A stretch of 34,457 nt of DNA from Gemmatimonadota bacterium (GCA_023249305.1 JAHFCU010000028.1:1-34457), one strand, 5' to 3'. Shown: positions 23,773 to 32,818, counted from the stretch's first letter. Numbers and translations are program-made. The notes: generated by a model not told the origin, from the sequence alone.

Positions 23773-24891
23773 ATGCGAACTCACTTACTCCTGCGCGTCT
23801 TGATTGCCGTCGCACTCCCGGCGTCGCTCACGGCGCAGTCGCCAGCGGCGTCAAGACTGGACTTCTCCGGCCTCCTCTTCGGCGCCTTCAGCTACCGCAC
23901 GAATCCCGAGGCGCAGAACGCCAACAAGTTCGACCTCGAGCGCGTCTACCTGAACTTCCGGATGCCCGTCGCCGACCGGCTGAGCATTCGCGTGACGCCC
24001 GATATTTCGCCGCAGCAGTCCGGCGTCGGCTACGTCATTCGGACCAAGTACGCCTTCATGCAGTATGACCGCCCGGCGAACGCCGCGGGGTACAGCGGCT
24101 TCGTCCGCGCGGGTGCGCTGCAGACGGTTACCATCGAGCATCAGGAAACCTTCTGGCCGCGCTGGATGGGCACCGTCGGCGCGGAACGGTTTGGTTACTT
24201 CTCGTCAGCCGATGTTGGCGTGGGCGCGCAGCTCAACTTCCCCAAGAAGAAGGGCGAACTCTACGCGGTTTGGACCAACGGCAACGGCTACGCCAATCCC
24301 GAGACCGACCGTTTCAAGAGCTACGCCGCACGCCTGACGCTCACGCCGTTCGCTTCGGGCAAGCACGGACTTCTCACTACGCTGACTTTCTCGCCGTGGC
24401 TCGACGTGAATCAGGGCGCGAGCAAGTTCGTGCAGGGCGGTACGGGCCAAGTGGGACCTGTGGGCGATGGGCTGGCGAAGAATCGGTATGGCGTCTGGGC
24501 GGGCATCAAGGATCCGCGCCTCGTCCTCGCCGCCGGATTCTCGCAGCGCATTGACGGCACGGAAAGCGGTGCCAATACCGCCGCATCGCCGCGCCGCGTC
24601 ACCGACGTTACCGGCCGCCTCGTGACCGGCCTCGTGATTGTGCGCCCGATGCAGTTCGCCGACAGCGCGTCCACGTCGCCTCTCAGCATCCTGCTGCGAT
24701 ACGACGCGATCACGCCCAACGCTGACGTGTCGCAGTCAAACCACCTCTTCGAGGGTTCGCTGATCTTCGATCTCGTGAAGAGCAAGCGCGCGCAGGTGGC
24801 CTTCGATTATCAGGAAACGCTGGGCACCTCGCCGGCAGCGACGATCGCCCCTGACAAGCGCTTTCAAGTGCGGCTCGTCACGAACTTCTGA
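23773..24891 (+). CDS. outer-membrane beta-barrel protein, putative phosphate-linked porin
   Basis: The 372-residue product has a signal peptide (about 1-22, ending LTAQS) and alternating amphipathic strands with many aromatic residues, ending in VRLVTNF with the terminal Phe typical of outer-membrane barrels. The N-terminal part (FDLERVYLNFRMPVADRLSIR) resembles OprO/OprP-like phosphate-selective porins, and the position between pstS and pstC supports a role in passing phosphate through the outer membrane. I cannot confirm phosphate selectivity. The start is ATG 23773; the longer frame from 23704 adds residues ahead of the signal peptide. An inverted repeat AGTGGGG/CCCCACT (23703-23709, 23744-23750) lies in the 82-base gap after pstS. 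Confidence 0.75.
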   Translation: MRTHLLLRVLIAVALPASLTAQSPAASRLDFSGLLFGAFSYRTNPEAQNANKFDLERVYLNFRMPVADRLSIRVTPDISPQQSGVGYVIRTKYAFMQYDRPANAAGYSGFVRAGALQTVTIEHQETFWPRWMGTVGAERFGYFSSADVGVGAQLNFPKKKGELYAVWTNGNGYANPETDRFKSYAARLTLTPFASGKHGLLTTLTFSPWLDVNQGASKFVQGGTGQVGPVGDGLAKNRYGVWAGIKDPRLVLAAGFSQRIDGTESGANTAASPRRVTDVTGRLVTGLVIVRPMQFADSASTSPLSILLRYDAITPNADVSQSNHLFEGSLIFDLVKSKRAQVAFDYQETLGTSPAATIAPDKRFQVRLVTNF

Positions 24892-24915
24892 TGGTCTCGC
24901 AGTCCGTGACGTGAT

Positions 24916-24924
24916 CGTTACACG
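24916..24924 (+). promoter_or_regulatory. candidate PhoB-site element before pstC
   Basis: The nonamer CGTTACACG repeats exactly the one at 22552-22560 before pstS. It is part of a partly symmetric stretch, CCGTG...CACGG (24904-24925). With only two occurrences noticed by eye, its significance is uncertain. Confidence 0.3.
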
Positions 24925-24962
24925 GATGGCGCCGAAGGGTGACGCGATCATCGAATGTTAGA

Positions 24963-24994
24963 GCGAGGGTGGCGGGCTGATCCGCCGCCCTCGC
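24963..24994 (+). terminator. strong hairpin between porin and pstC
   Basis: GCGAGGGTGGCGG (24963-24975) pairs with CCGCCGCCCTCGC (24982-24994) over 13 positions with one G-U, around a six-base loop. No T-run follows, so it may be a partial terminator or an mRNA-stabilising end that keeps PstS and porin in excess over the membrane components. It ends 16 bases before the pstC start. Confidence 0.45.
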
Positions 24995-25010
24995 CTCTCA
25001 TCGACCGCAC

Positions 25011-25949
25011 TTGGCTTCGACTTCGCTCCACGGCGCATCGGTCGGCGACCGGATCTTCCGGCTTGCGACCACTGCGTTCGCTTTGAGCATTCCTCTCCTG
25101 CTCGTCCTCCTCGCCATCGACGTGGCGGCCGCGGCGTGGCCCGCGCTCAAGACCTTCGGCGTTGCGTTTCTCACATCGAGCCGCTGGGACGCCGTGGACG
25201 GGGTGTTCGGCGCGGCTCCCGCGATCTATGGCACCATCGTCTCGTCGGTGCTCGCATTGCTCATCGCGACGCCTCTCGCCGTCGGCGTGGCGATCTTCCT
25301 CTCCGAGTTTGCCCCCGCGTGGCTTCGCCAGCCGGTGGCGTTCCTGGTGGACCTGCTCGCGGCAATTCCCAGCGTCGTTTACGGCCTCTGGGGTATCTTC
25401 GTGCTCGTCCCGTTCCTGCGCGAGCGGGTCATGCCCTTGCTCGCCGACCGCTTGCATCTCGGCGGAACGCCGCTCTTCTCTGGGCCGGCGTATGGCCCCT
25501 CCATGCTCGCCGCCGCGGTGATCCTCGCGATCATGGTGCTGCCATATATCAGCTCCGTGACGCGCGAGGTGCTGATGGCGGTGCCGCGTTCGCAGCGCGA
25601 GGCGGCGCTCGCGCTCGGCGCGACCAGATGGGAAATGATTTGGGGCGCGGTGCTTCCGTACGCGAGCTCCGGCGTGCTCGGCAGCATCATCCTTGGCCTC
25701 GGCCGCGCCCTGGGCGAGACGATGGCGGTGACGATGGTCATCGGGAATCGCCACGAGATCTCGTCGTCGCTTTTCGCGCCGGGTTACACGATGGCCTCGC
25801 TGATCGCGAACGAGTTCTCCGAGGCCACCAACGACCTGCACCTCTCGGCGCTGATGGCGGTTGGCGCCGTTCTTCTCGCAATCACGCTCGTCGTGAACGT
25901 CCTCGCGCGCTGGCTCGTCTGGCGCGTGCAAAGGCAAGGGCAGGCATGA
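25011..25949 (+). CDS. pstC: phosphate ABC transporter permease PstC
   Basis: PstC is one of two inner-membrane permeases of the Pst importer. The 312 residues carry about six membrane segments, the periplasmic TSSRWDAVDGVFGAAPAIYGT motif region (shown as SRWD and FGAAPAIYGT), AAIPSVVYGLWGIF and the cytoplasmic coupling loop REAALALGATRWEMIW that contacts PstB. The start used is TTG 25011, the only start codon in frame before the first helix. Its stop overlaps the pstA ATG (ATGA at 25946-25949). Confidence 0.95.
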   Translation: MASTSLHGASVGDRIFRLATTAFALSIPLLLVLLAIDVAAAAWPALKTFGVAFLTSSRWDAVDGVFGAAPAIYGTIVSSVLALLIATPLAVGVAIFLSEFAPAWLRQPVAFLVDLLAAIPSVVYGLWGIFVLVPFLRERVMPLLADRLHLGGTPLFSGPAYGPSMLAAAVILAIMVLPYISSVTREVLMAVPRSQREAALALGATRWEMIWGAVLPYASSGVLGSIILGLGRALGETMAVTMVIGNRHEISSSLFAPGYTMASLIANEFSEATNDLHLSALMAVGAVLLAITLVVNVLARWLVWRVQRQGQA

Positions 25950-26812
25950 GCGGCCCGTCCCGCCGGCGCTCCACCCGCGCGCGCCGAGTGCGTAGCGGCG
26001 TAATGATTGGCCTCACGGTCGTGGCTGCGCTGCTCGCCACGCTGCCGCTGCTGCTTATTCTGACGCTGCTCCTCAAGCAGGGCGCCAGTTCGCTGAACGT
26101 TGCCTTCTTCACCGCGATGCCCAAGCCGGTCGGCGAGGTTGGGGGCGGCATGGCCAATGCGATGCTTGGCACGGTGATGCTGATCGGTGTCGCCTCGGCC
26201 ATCGGACTTCCCTTCGGTATCGGCGCCGGGCTTTACCTCGCCGAGCATAAAGCGGAGCCGCTTGCCGCCGTCGTTCGCTTTCTCTCCGACGTCCTGAACG
26301 GCCTGCCGTCCATCGTCGTCGGCATCTTCGCCTGGCAGTTCCTCGTGCGTCCGGTCAAGCACTTCTCCGCGCTCGCCGGCGGCATCGCGCTCGGTGTGAT
26401 GATGATTCCGCTGGTCACGCGCACGACTGAGGAGATGGTGCGGCTGGTGCCGGATGCGTTGCGCGAGGCGGCGCTCGCACTCGGATTCTCGCGCTGGCGC
26501 ACGTCGCTGACGGTGGTGCTGCGCACCGCCCTCTCCGGCATCGTCACCGGTGCGCTCGTGGCCGTCGCCCGCATCGCCGGCGAAACGGCCCCGCTCCTCT
26601 TCACCGCCTTTGGCAACCAGTTCTGGTCCACGTCGCTCACGCAACCGGTCAGCGCCCTGCCCCTGCAGATCTTCACTTATGCCATCAGCCCTTACGACGA
26701 ATGGCACGCGCTGGCCTGGGCCGGCGCCCTCGTCCTCCTCGCCCTCGTCCTCGTCGTCAGCCTCATTGCCAAGTTCGTCACCCGGCCCCGGTTCGGCAGT
26801 GGCAGCGACTGA
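25946..26812 (+). CDS. pstA: phosphate ABC transporter permease PstA
   Basis: This is the second permease, 288 residues starting at ATG 25946 overlapping pstC; the same frame is open further upstream only because of GC bias. It has six hydrophobic segments, GGGMANAMLGTVMLI, LNGLPSIVVGIFAWQF, the coupling loop REAALALGFSRWRTSL and ARIAGETAPLLFTA, all PstA hallmarks. The following pstB reading frame begins at or just after its stop. Confidence 0.95.
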   Translation: MSGPSRRRSTRARRVRSGVMIGLTVVAALLATLPLLLILTLLLKQGASSLNVAFFTAMPKPVGEVGGGMANAMLGTVMLIGVASAIGLPFGIGAGLYLAEHKAEPLAAVVRFLSDVLNGLPSIVVGIFAWQFLVRPVKHFSALAGGIALGVMMIPLVTRTTEEMVRLVPDALREAALALGFSRWRTSLTVVLRTALSGIVTGALVAVARIAGETAPLLFTAFGNQFWSTSLTQPVSALPLQIFTYAISPYDEWHALAWAGALVLLALVLVVSLIAKFVTRPRFGSGSD

Positions 26813-26819
26813 GCCGCGC

Positions 26820-27644
26820 GTGCCGCTCACCGCCGTGCGATTCGGCGCCACGGTCACCGCGGAATCTCCGGCGACGACTACAGCGCCAATCGTCTCGGTG
26901 CGGTCGCTCGACGCGTACTTCGCCGCGACGCGCGCGGTGCGTGACGTGAGCCTTGACCTCGTTGAAGGCCAGGTGACGGCGATCATCGGCCCGTCCGGTT
27001 GCGGCAAGAGCACGCTGCTCCGCTGCCTCAATCGCATGCACGAGACGGTTCCCTCCGCCCACACGGAGGGCGAAGTGCTGCTTGAAGGCAAGGACATCTA
27101 CGCGCGCGGCGTGAATCCCATCGAGGTCCGCCGGCGCATCGGCATGGTCTTCCAGCGCCCCACGCCGTTTCCGACGATGTCCATCCGCGACAACGTGATC
27201 GCCGGGTTTCGCGCCGCCGGGCCGGCGGCTCCAACCCGCGGCGAGCAGCACGACATCGCTGAGTCGTCGTTGCGCCGCGCCGCGCTGTGGGACGAAGTCA
27301 AGGACCGGCTGCACGAGAGTGCCACCGCGCTCTCCGGCGGCCAGCAGCAACGCCTCTGCATCGCCCGCGCGCTGGCCACCAAGCCGCGCGTGCTCCTGCT
27401 CGACGAACCCACCGCCTCGCTTGACCCGCTCAGCAGCCAGAAGGTTGAGGAACTTGTGTACGAACTCCGGGGCGACGTGACCATCGTGATCGTCACCCAC
27501 AACATGCAGCAGGCGGCGCGCGTCTCCGACCGGACCGCCTTCATGCTGCTCGGCGAACTGGTCGAGGCCGCGCCGACGTCGCGCCTGTTCACGTCGCCAG
27601 TGGACGAGCGCACCGAGTCCTACATCACCGGGCGATTCGGATGA
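26820..27644 (+). CDS. pstB: phosphate ABC transporter ATPase PstB (first copy)
   Basis: PstB hydrolyses ATP to drive phosphate import. The protein (274 residues from GTG 26820) has Walker [13 protein letters not shown]-loop VFQRPTPFP, signature [16 protein letters not shown], Walker [13 protein letters not shown] and the switch His in VTHNMQQA. The start is uncertain: GTG 26799 is in the same frame but overlaps pstA by 14 bases, while 26820 begins 7 bases after the pstA stop. The N-terminal 30 residues before [10 protein letters not shown] are an extra lead. A second complete pstB follows, overlapping by ATGA. Confidence 0.93.
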   Translation: MPLTAVRFGATVTAESPATTTAPIVSVRSLDAYFAATRAVRDVSLDLVEGQVTAIIGPSGCGKSTLLRCLNRMHETVPSAHTEGEVLLEGKDIYARGVNPIEVRRRIGMVFQRPTPFPTMSIRDNVIAGFRAAGPAAPTRGEQHDIAESSLRRAALWDEVKDRLHESATALSGGQQQRLCIARALATKPRVLLLDEPTASLDPLSSQKVEELVYELRGDVTIVIVTHNMQQAARVSDRTAFMLLGELVEAAPTSRLFTSPVDERTESYITGRFG

Positions 27645-28456
27645 CCGCGGCCGTCACGATGGACCTCGAAGCCGGCACGGCCCCGGGCGGCGGCGTCACC
27701 GGCACCGGCGCGCTGACCGTTGAGAACTTCTCGTTCTGGTACGGCCCCACGCAGGCGCTTTTCGACATCTCCATCGACCTTGATCCGCAAGCCGTGACGG
27801 CACTCATCGGTCCGTCGGGCTGCGGCAAGAGCACCTTCATCCGCAGCATCAACCGGATGCATGATCTCCTGCCCGGCGCGCGCGGCGCGGGGCGCATTCT
27901 GCTCGACGGTGAAGACGTCCTCGACCGCGGTCTCGACGTGGTGCATCTGCGCCAGCGCGTCGGCATGGTCTTCCAGCGGTCGAATCCGTTTCCGAAGTCC
28001 ATCTACGACAACGTCGCGTGGGGCCCGCGCCTGAATCGCCGGCCGTCGCGGCGCGAGCTCGACGATGTGGTGGAGCACGCGCTGCGCCGCGCTGCGCTCT
28101 GGGACGAAGTCAAGGATCGCCTGCGCGAGAATGCTACCGGCCTCTCCGGCGGCCAGCAACAACGCCTCTGCATCGCGCGGGCGCTCGCCAATGAGCCTGA
28201 AGTCCTGCTCCTCGACGAGCCCTGTTCCGCGCTCGACCCGATCGCGACGCAGCGCATTGAGGAGCTCTTGTGGGAACTCAAGAAGGACCTCACCATCGTT
28301 ATCGTGACGCACAACCTGCAGCAGGCCGCGCGCGTCTCCGACCGTACGGCGTTCTTCTACCTCGGCCGGCTCGTCGAGCACGGCCCCACCGACCAGCTCT
28401 TCACGGCGCCCCGCGAGGAGCGCACCGAAGCGTACATCACCGGGAGATTCGGATGA
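27641..28456 (+). CDS. pstB: phosphate ABC transporter ATPase PstB (second copy)
   Basis: This 271-residue paralogue also has all ATPase motifs: [59 protein letters not shown] and [13 protein letters not shown]. The segment [14 protein letters not shown] is closer to the standard PstB than the first copy's [10 protein letters not shown], so this is the more canonical of the two. ATG 27641 overlaps the first copy's stop and its own stop overlaps phoU (ATGA). Both copies end in YITGRFG, indicating duplication. They may form a heterodimer under PstCA. Confidence 0.95.
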   Translation: MTAAVTMDLEAGTAPGGGVTGTGALTVENFSFWYGPTQALFDISIDLDPQAVTALIGPSGCGKSTFIRSINRMHDLLPGARGAGRILLDGEDVLDRGLDVVHLRQRVGMVFQRSNPFPKSIYDNVAWGPRLNRRPSRRELDDVVEHALRRAALWDEVKDRLRENATGLSGGQQQRLCIARALANEPEVLLLDEPCSALDPIATQRIEELLWELKKDLTIVIVTHNLQQAARVSDRTAFFYLGRLVEHGPTDQLFTAPREERTEAYITGRFG

Positions 28457-29145
28457 CCGCCGAACCCACCGCCGGCTTTCGCCACTTTCACGACCAATTG
28501 GGCGCGCTCAAGCAGCGCCTGCTCGCCATGTCCGCGCGCGCCGAGGAGTTGGTCGAGCTCTCCGTGGACGCCCTGCTCACTCGCGACGCCGGCAAGGCGC
28601 ACGCGGTCATCGAGGCCGACCGCGAGCTTGACCGCATGGAGGTCGAAGTCGAACAGCTCGCCGTCGAACTCCTGGCCTTGCAGCAGCCCATGGCGCGCGA
28701 TCTCCGTTTCCTGGTGAGCGCTATCAAGGTGACCAGCGACCTCGAGCGCGTCGGCGACCACGCGGTGAACATCGCGCAGTGCGCGCTGCGCCTGCTTGAG
28801 CTTCCGACCCGCGTCTCACCTGAACCAGGCATGGCCGAGATGGCACGGCGTGCGCGCGGCATGCTGGCCGACGCGCTCGACGCCTTCGTGCGCGCCGACG
28901 GCGTGCTTGGCCGCGACGTCTGCCGCCGCGACGACGACGTGGACGCAATGCACGACGCCCTCTTCCGCGTCCTGCTCACACACATGATGGGCGACCCGCG
29001 CACAATCAATCCCGGACTCGAGCTGCTCCTCGTGAGCCGCAATCTCGAGCGCGTCGCCGACCTCGCCACGAACATCGGCGAGGATGCGGTCTTCCTCGCC
29101 GAGGGCAAGCAAATCAAGCATCATGCGGAGTCCGACACCGCCTGA
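28453..29145 (+). CDS. phoU: phosphate signalling protein PhoU
   Basis: PhoU links Pst transport to PhoR and keeps the regulon off when phosphate is plentiful. The 230 residues form two three-helix repeats, each with the metal-binding ExxxDxxxN motif: [12 protein letters not shown] and [14 protein letters not shown] use ATG 28453, which overlaps the second pstB stop; the frame is open upstream only antisense-fashion through pstB. Length and the [22 protein letters not shown] region, given in part as [16 protein letters not shown], are typical. Confidence 0.95.
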   Translation: MTAEPTAGFRHFHDQLGALKQRLLAMSARAEELVELSVDALLTRDAGKAHAVIEADRELDRMEVEVEQLAVELLALQQPMARDLRFLVSAIKVTSDLERVGDHAVNIAQCALRLLELPTRVSPEPGMAEMARRARGMLADALDAFVRADGVLGRDVCRRDDDVDAMHDALFRVLLTHMMGDPRTINPGLELLLVSRNLERVADLATNIGEDAVFLAEGKQIKHHAESDTA

Positions 29146-29206
29146 GGTTTCGTCGGCGGCTGTGACTCGTTACCGTTGGGACATCCCCGAGCCGCGAGCC
29201 GCCCGC

Positions 29207-30829
29207 ATGACGACGCCCCCGCTGCGCTTGCACACCACCTCTGCGCGCCCCGCGCGCGAGGAGGGAACGCAACGCTTCGCGGCCATTGACATCGGCTCCA
29301 ACTCCATTCGGCAGATCGTCGCCGACGTGTCGGCCAATGGCGCGATCCGCGTCATTGACGAAATGAAGGCCGCCCCTCGCCTGCAGGCGGGGTTGCGCGA
29401 GACCGGCGCGCTCGGCGAGGAACCGATGCGGCTTGCCCTCGAGGCCATCACCCGCATGGCCACGCTCGCCCGCCAGCTCGGCTGCAAGCGCGTGGAAGCG
29501 GTGGCCACCTCCGCCGTGCGCGGCGCGTCCAACGGTGCGGCCTTTATGCGCCAGCTGCGCGAGGCCGCGGGCTTGCGCGTGCGCATTCTCGATGGCGAAG
29601 AAGAGGCCCGTCTCGCGTTCCGCAGCGCGCTCGCGCACTTCGACCTCGGCCGCGGTCGCGCCATCGTGATGGATATCGGCGGCGGCTCCGTGGAGTTTGC
29701 GCTCGCCGCCGAGGGCATTGTCGAACGCTACGTCTCGCTTCCGTTTGGCGCCGTGCGCCTCACTGAGGAGTTCCTCACCGATCGCGCCGCGCCCAAGGGA
29801 ATCAAGAAACTGCGCAGGGCCATTCGCGACGACGTCCGGCGCGTGCTCCCGGTGAAGGACTGGCGCGGCGCCGAGCTCATCGGCTCCGGCGGCACGTTTA
29901 CGAACCTTGCGGGCATGGTGCTCGCCCGGCAGGGCATTCGCGTGGCGCACTCCGTGCACGGCACGCGCATGCCGTGGCACGAGATCGAACATCTGCTCGA
30001 GATGCTGCAAGAGCTCACCCCTACCGAGCGCCTCGCCGTCCCGGGTCTCAACGCGGCACGCGCCGACATTATCCTCGCCGGTCTCGCGGTGGCGGCTGAG
30101 GTGTGCGAGCGCATTGAGCCGCGTGGATTCGTTGCCTCCGCCTACGGCATTCGCGAGGGCCTGCTGCTCGAGACCGCTCGCATCGCGCCCGTGGTGAGCG
30201 ATCCGGGCGAAGCGCGTGAACGTTCCGTGCGCGAGTTCGCCGAGCGCTGCCACTACGAAGAGCCCCACGCGCGGCAGGTGCAGCGACTCGCGCTCCAGTT
30301 CTTCGACTCGCTCGGCTCGCGCCTCGGGTGCTCGTCGGCCGACCGGCAGCTGCTGAGCGACGCGGCGCTGCTGCACGACGTGGGCTACCACATCAACTAC
30401 CAGCGGCACCACAAGCATTCGTTCCATTTGATCCAGCACGCCGATTTCCTCGGGATGACGCCGGCTGAGCAGACCGTCGTGGCGCACATCGCCCGCTATC
30501 ACCGCGGCTCCCCGCCCGACCGCGTCAAGCACACGGAGTACGGGGCGCTGGACCGTGCGACGCGCACCCGCATTCAGCGACTCGCGGCATTGTTGCGCGT
30601 GGCCGACGGCTTCGACCGCGGACATTCAGCCGCGGTGGAGAAGGTGCGCGTGCGCTGGCTGCGCCGCGCCCTGCGCATCACCGCCCACCCGAGCGACGCC
30701 GCGCCCTCCATTCGGCTTGAGTTGTGGGGCGCCAACCGCAAGAAGGACCTGCTGGAGGAGATGGCCGGCGCGCCAGTGGAGATCGTGGCGCCCGACGGTA
30801 CGGTGGTTGGGGACGACGACGAAGGCTGA
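29207..30829 (+). CDS. ppx: Ppx/GppA exopolyphosphatase with HD domain
   Basis: The enzyme should release phosphate from polyphosphate ends, or hydrolyse pppGpp. The 540 residues start at ATG 29207, 61 bases after phoU. The N-terminal ASKHA phosphatase part has AAIDIGSNSIR, the catalytic region TSAVRGASN, DGEEEARLAF, MDIGGGSVEF and GSGGTFTNLAG. The C-terminal part is an HD-type domain with LLHDVGYHINYQRHHKHS and IARYHRG. Its place in the pst operon and near ppk favours polyphosphate as substrate, but Ppx and GppA cannot be separated by motifs alone. Confidence 0.92.
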   Translation: MTTPPLRLHTTSARPAREEGTQRFAAIDIGSNSIRQIVADVSANGAIRVIDEMKAAPRLQAGLRETGALGEEPMRLALEAITRMATLARQLGCKRVEAVATSAVRGASNGAAFMRQLREAAGLRVRILDGEEEARLAFRSALAHFDLGRGRAIVMDIGGGSVEFALAAEGIVERYVSLPFGAVRLTEEFLTDRAAPKGIKKLRRAIRDDVRRVLPVKDWRGAELIGSGGTFTNLAGMVLARQGIRVAHSVHGTRMPWHEIEHLLEMLQELTPTERLAVPGLNAARADIILAGLAVAAEVCERIEPRGFVASAYGIREGLLLETARIAPVVSDPGEARERSVREFAERCHYEEPHARQVQRLALQFFDSLGSRLGCSSADRQLLSDAALLHDVGYHINYQRHHKHSFHLIQHADFLGMTPAEQTVVAHIARYHRGSPPDRVKHTEYGALDRATRTRIQRLAALLRVADGFDRGHSAAVEKVRVRWLRRALRITAHPSDAAPSIRLELWGANRKKDLLEEMAGAPVEIVAPDGTVVGDDDEG

Positions 30830-30856
30830 GCGCTCGTCGCCACGCGTCGCGCCGCG

Positions 30857-31396
30857 CTAGCGCATTACCGCCCAGACTCCGAGCACCGTGAGTGCGGCAA
30901 TCGCCTGCCCAGCAAATACGTCGCCGGGGTAATGCACGCCGAGCCGCACGCGTGACATCCCGATGAACGCCGCCAGCAGGATGAGCGGCCACGAGTGCAT
31001 CGGCAGCGCCATGCCATAGGAGAACGCCACGGCCATCGCCGCGCAGGCGTGGCCCGACGGGAACGAGAAGCGGTCGGGCACGCGCGCGAGCGGCGGTCCC
31101 TCGTACGCCACTGGGCGTTCGCGCACCGCGCGGCGCTTCACGAGCTGCACGACGAGGTGCGACAGCAGCAGCGACCAGGCGGCGATCACTGCCCCATGCC
31201 GCAGCGCGCCACGTCCCACGGCCAACGGCACGAGGACCGCCACGATCGTCGCCGTCGCGCCACCGAGGTGCGTGACGATCAGCCAGACGCGCAGGTGCGG
31301 TGGCCGTGTCTCGCGCGACAGCGCAAGGCGACTGAACCACGCGCGGTCGTGCGCGGACAGCTGCAGGAGAAACCAGTTCTTCACGCGCTGGAACAT
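30857..31396 (-). CDS. PAP2-family membrane phosphatase
   Basis: The 179-residue integral membrane protein has the three PAP2 motifs: KRRAVRERP, FPSGHACA and SRVRLGVHYPGDV, with about five hydrophobic helices. Such enzymes dephosphorylate phosphatidic acid, undecaprenyl pyrophosphate or related lipid phosphates on the outer face of the inner membrane. I start at ATG 31396 (MFQRVKNW); the frame up to 31600 adds a non-membrane arginine-rich stretch. It is convergent with ppx across 27 bases and divergent from the glycosyltransferase. The substrate cannot be told from sequence. Confidence 0.9.
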   Translation of the reverse strand: MFQRVKNWFLLQLSAHDRAWFSRLALSRETRPPHLRVWLIVTHLGGATATIVAVLVPLAVGRGALRHGAVIAAWSLLLSHLVVQLVKRRAVRERPVAYEGPPLARVPDRFSFPSGHACAAMAVAFSYGMALPMHSWPLILLAAFIGMSRVRLGVHYPGDVFAGQAIAALTVLGVWAVMR

Positions 31397-31531
31397 TGAA
31401 TGCGAAATGTCGCGGTGCGCGCACGGCGAAGCAACGAGGACGTCACAGCCGCGCAGCCGAGCGCAGCCCGCAGCCTCGACTCGTAACGGCGGTTCGTGTC
31501 CGGCGCTTGCTGGTCCGCACCATGGCTTCGC

Positions 31532-31561
31532 TTGCTCAACCCAATTCACGGGGGCTATGAT
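31532..31561 (+). promoter_or_regulatory. possible promoter of the glycosyltransferase gene
   Basis: TTGCTC (31532-31537) and TATGAT (31556-31561) are separated by 18 bases and end 42 bases before the glycosyltransferase ATG. The rest of the 207-base gap (31397-31603) shows no other feature. Confidence 0.35.
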
Positions 31562-31603
31562 GTTCGAACGCCGGCGCGCACGTTGCGGCCGGCGCTCCAT
31601 CTC

Positions 31604-32818
31604 ATGCGCGTCCTACATTGCTGTGATACCTGGCCGCCGCAGGTCAACGGCGTAAGCGTCGTCACGACGCTGATGGTGGACGGGCTGCTCGCCAGCCACG
31701 TGGACGTCGCACTCATCACGCCGCGATATCCCGCACACATGCACGACATCGTCGGCATGGTCCGCCCGACGATCGAGCATCTGACGCTGCCGTCCGTCCA
31801 GCTCCCCGTGTACAAGGACGTCCGAGTCTCCGCGCCGCTTGCTGGGCGCGTCGAGAAGTTTGTGCGCGACTTCCGCCCCAACTTGGTCCACGTCGATACG
31901 GAGTTCATCGTCGGACGCCTCGGCGCGCGCGCCGCGCGCCGGCTCGGCATTCCGATCGTAACGTCGTTCCACACGAACTTCGCGCAGTACATGGCAAGCT
32001 ACGGCGCGCCGTGGCTCAGCCGATGGGTCGAACGCGACCTCGTGCGCTTTCATCAGCGCTCGCGCCTCATCCTCACGCCGTCGTCAGTCACCAAGAACTG
32101 GCTGAACCAGAACGGCCTCGAGCATGTGGACGTGTTCGGCCGCGCCGTGGACATCGCGGTCTTCTCACCGGAGAAGCGCAGCGACGAGTGGCGCCGTCGC
32201 GTGGGAGCCGGGGGGGCCAAGGGCGCCGGGGGCGCCGGCGACGTCATCACCTTTTTGCACGTCGGCCGCCTTGCCGCGGAGAAGAACCTCGATCTGCTGC
32301 TCGACGGATTCGCGATCGCCCGCGCACGCCTCGGCGCCCGCGTGCAGTTGATCATCGCGGGCGATGGCCCAGTCGCCCGGCCGCTGCGAGCGCGCGCCCC
32401 GGAGGGGACAACCTTCATCGGCTTCATTGACCGCGACACGGAACTCCCCGGGCTCTACGCGTCGTGCGATGCGTTCCTCAACACGTCGCTCACCGAGACG
32501 CTTGGCCTCGTCATCCTCGAGTCAATGGCGTCGGGCCTGCCGGTCGCCGCAGTCGCCGCCGGCGGCATCGCCGACCACCTGCGTCATGAAGAGAATGGGC
32601 TCGCCATCGACAACACGGCGCTGTCCGTGGCCGACGCGGTCGTGCGACTCACCAACGATTCCGACCTGCGCGCGCGCCTGGGCGCCGGCGGACGGCGGTG
32701 GGCCGAGCACCTGAGCTGGGAGCGCGAGATGGACCGGTTGGTGGGCCGCTACCAAGAGGTGGTCGCCGGCGCGCGCCGCACGTCTGGGCCGTCGCGCGCG
32801 CTCTCCGATTCGGTCTAA
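31604..32818 (+). CDS. family 4 glycosyltransferase (MgtA-like)
   Basis: The 404-residue protein has the two Rossmann domains of a GT-B enzyme. The N-terminal part shows CCDTWPPQVNGVSVV and TSFHTNFAQY, and the C-terminal donor domain shows FLHVGRLAAEKNLDLLLDGF, IAGDGP and ETLGLVILESMASGLPVAA, which is the retaining GT4 signature. The set resembles GDP-mannose-dependent alpha-mannosyltransferases (MgtA/PimB-like) acting on glycolipids; the donor is inferred. Start is ATG 31604. A glycine/alanine-rich insert GAGGAKGAGGAGD (from 32207) interrupts the interdomain region and is coded by a G-rich tract with seven consecutive G (32210-32216). The stop overlaps the ppk stop on the other strand. Confidence 0.88.
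   Translation: MRVLHCCDTWPPQVNGVSVVTTLMVDGLLASHVDVALITPRYPAHMHDIVGMVRPTIEHLTLPSVQLPVYKDVRVSAPLAGRVEKFVRDFRPNLVHVDTEFIVGRLGARAARRLGIPIVTSFHTNFAQYMASYGAPWLSRWVERDLVRFHQRSRLILTPSSVTKNWLNQNGLEHVDVFGRAVDIAVFSPEKRSDEWRRRVGAGGAKGAGGAGDVITFLHVGRLAAEKNLDLLLDGFAIARARLGARVQLIIAGDGPVARPLRARAPEGTTFIGFIDRDTELPGLYASCDAFLNTSLTETLGLVILESMASGLPVAAVAAGGIADHLRHEENGLAIDNTALSVADAVVRLTNDSDLRARLGAGGRRWAEHLSWEREMDRLVGRYQEVVAGARRTSGPSRALSDSV

Noticed and set aside
25136-25945. A long N-terminal extension of pstA within pstC.
   Set aside because: It reads pstC in another frame; the ATGA overlap at 25946 and the PstA family start argue for the shorter gene.
25784-27097. A 437-residue minus-strand frame opposite pstA and pstB.
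   Set aside because: No domain recognisable, with Glu/Gly/Asp runs; antisense to well-supported transporter genes.
29114-30625. A 503-residue minus-strand frame opposite ppx.
   Set aside because: Low-complexity His/Arg/Ala composition without motifs; a shadow of ppx.
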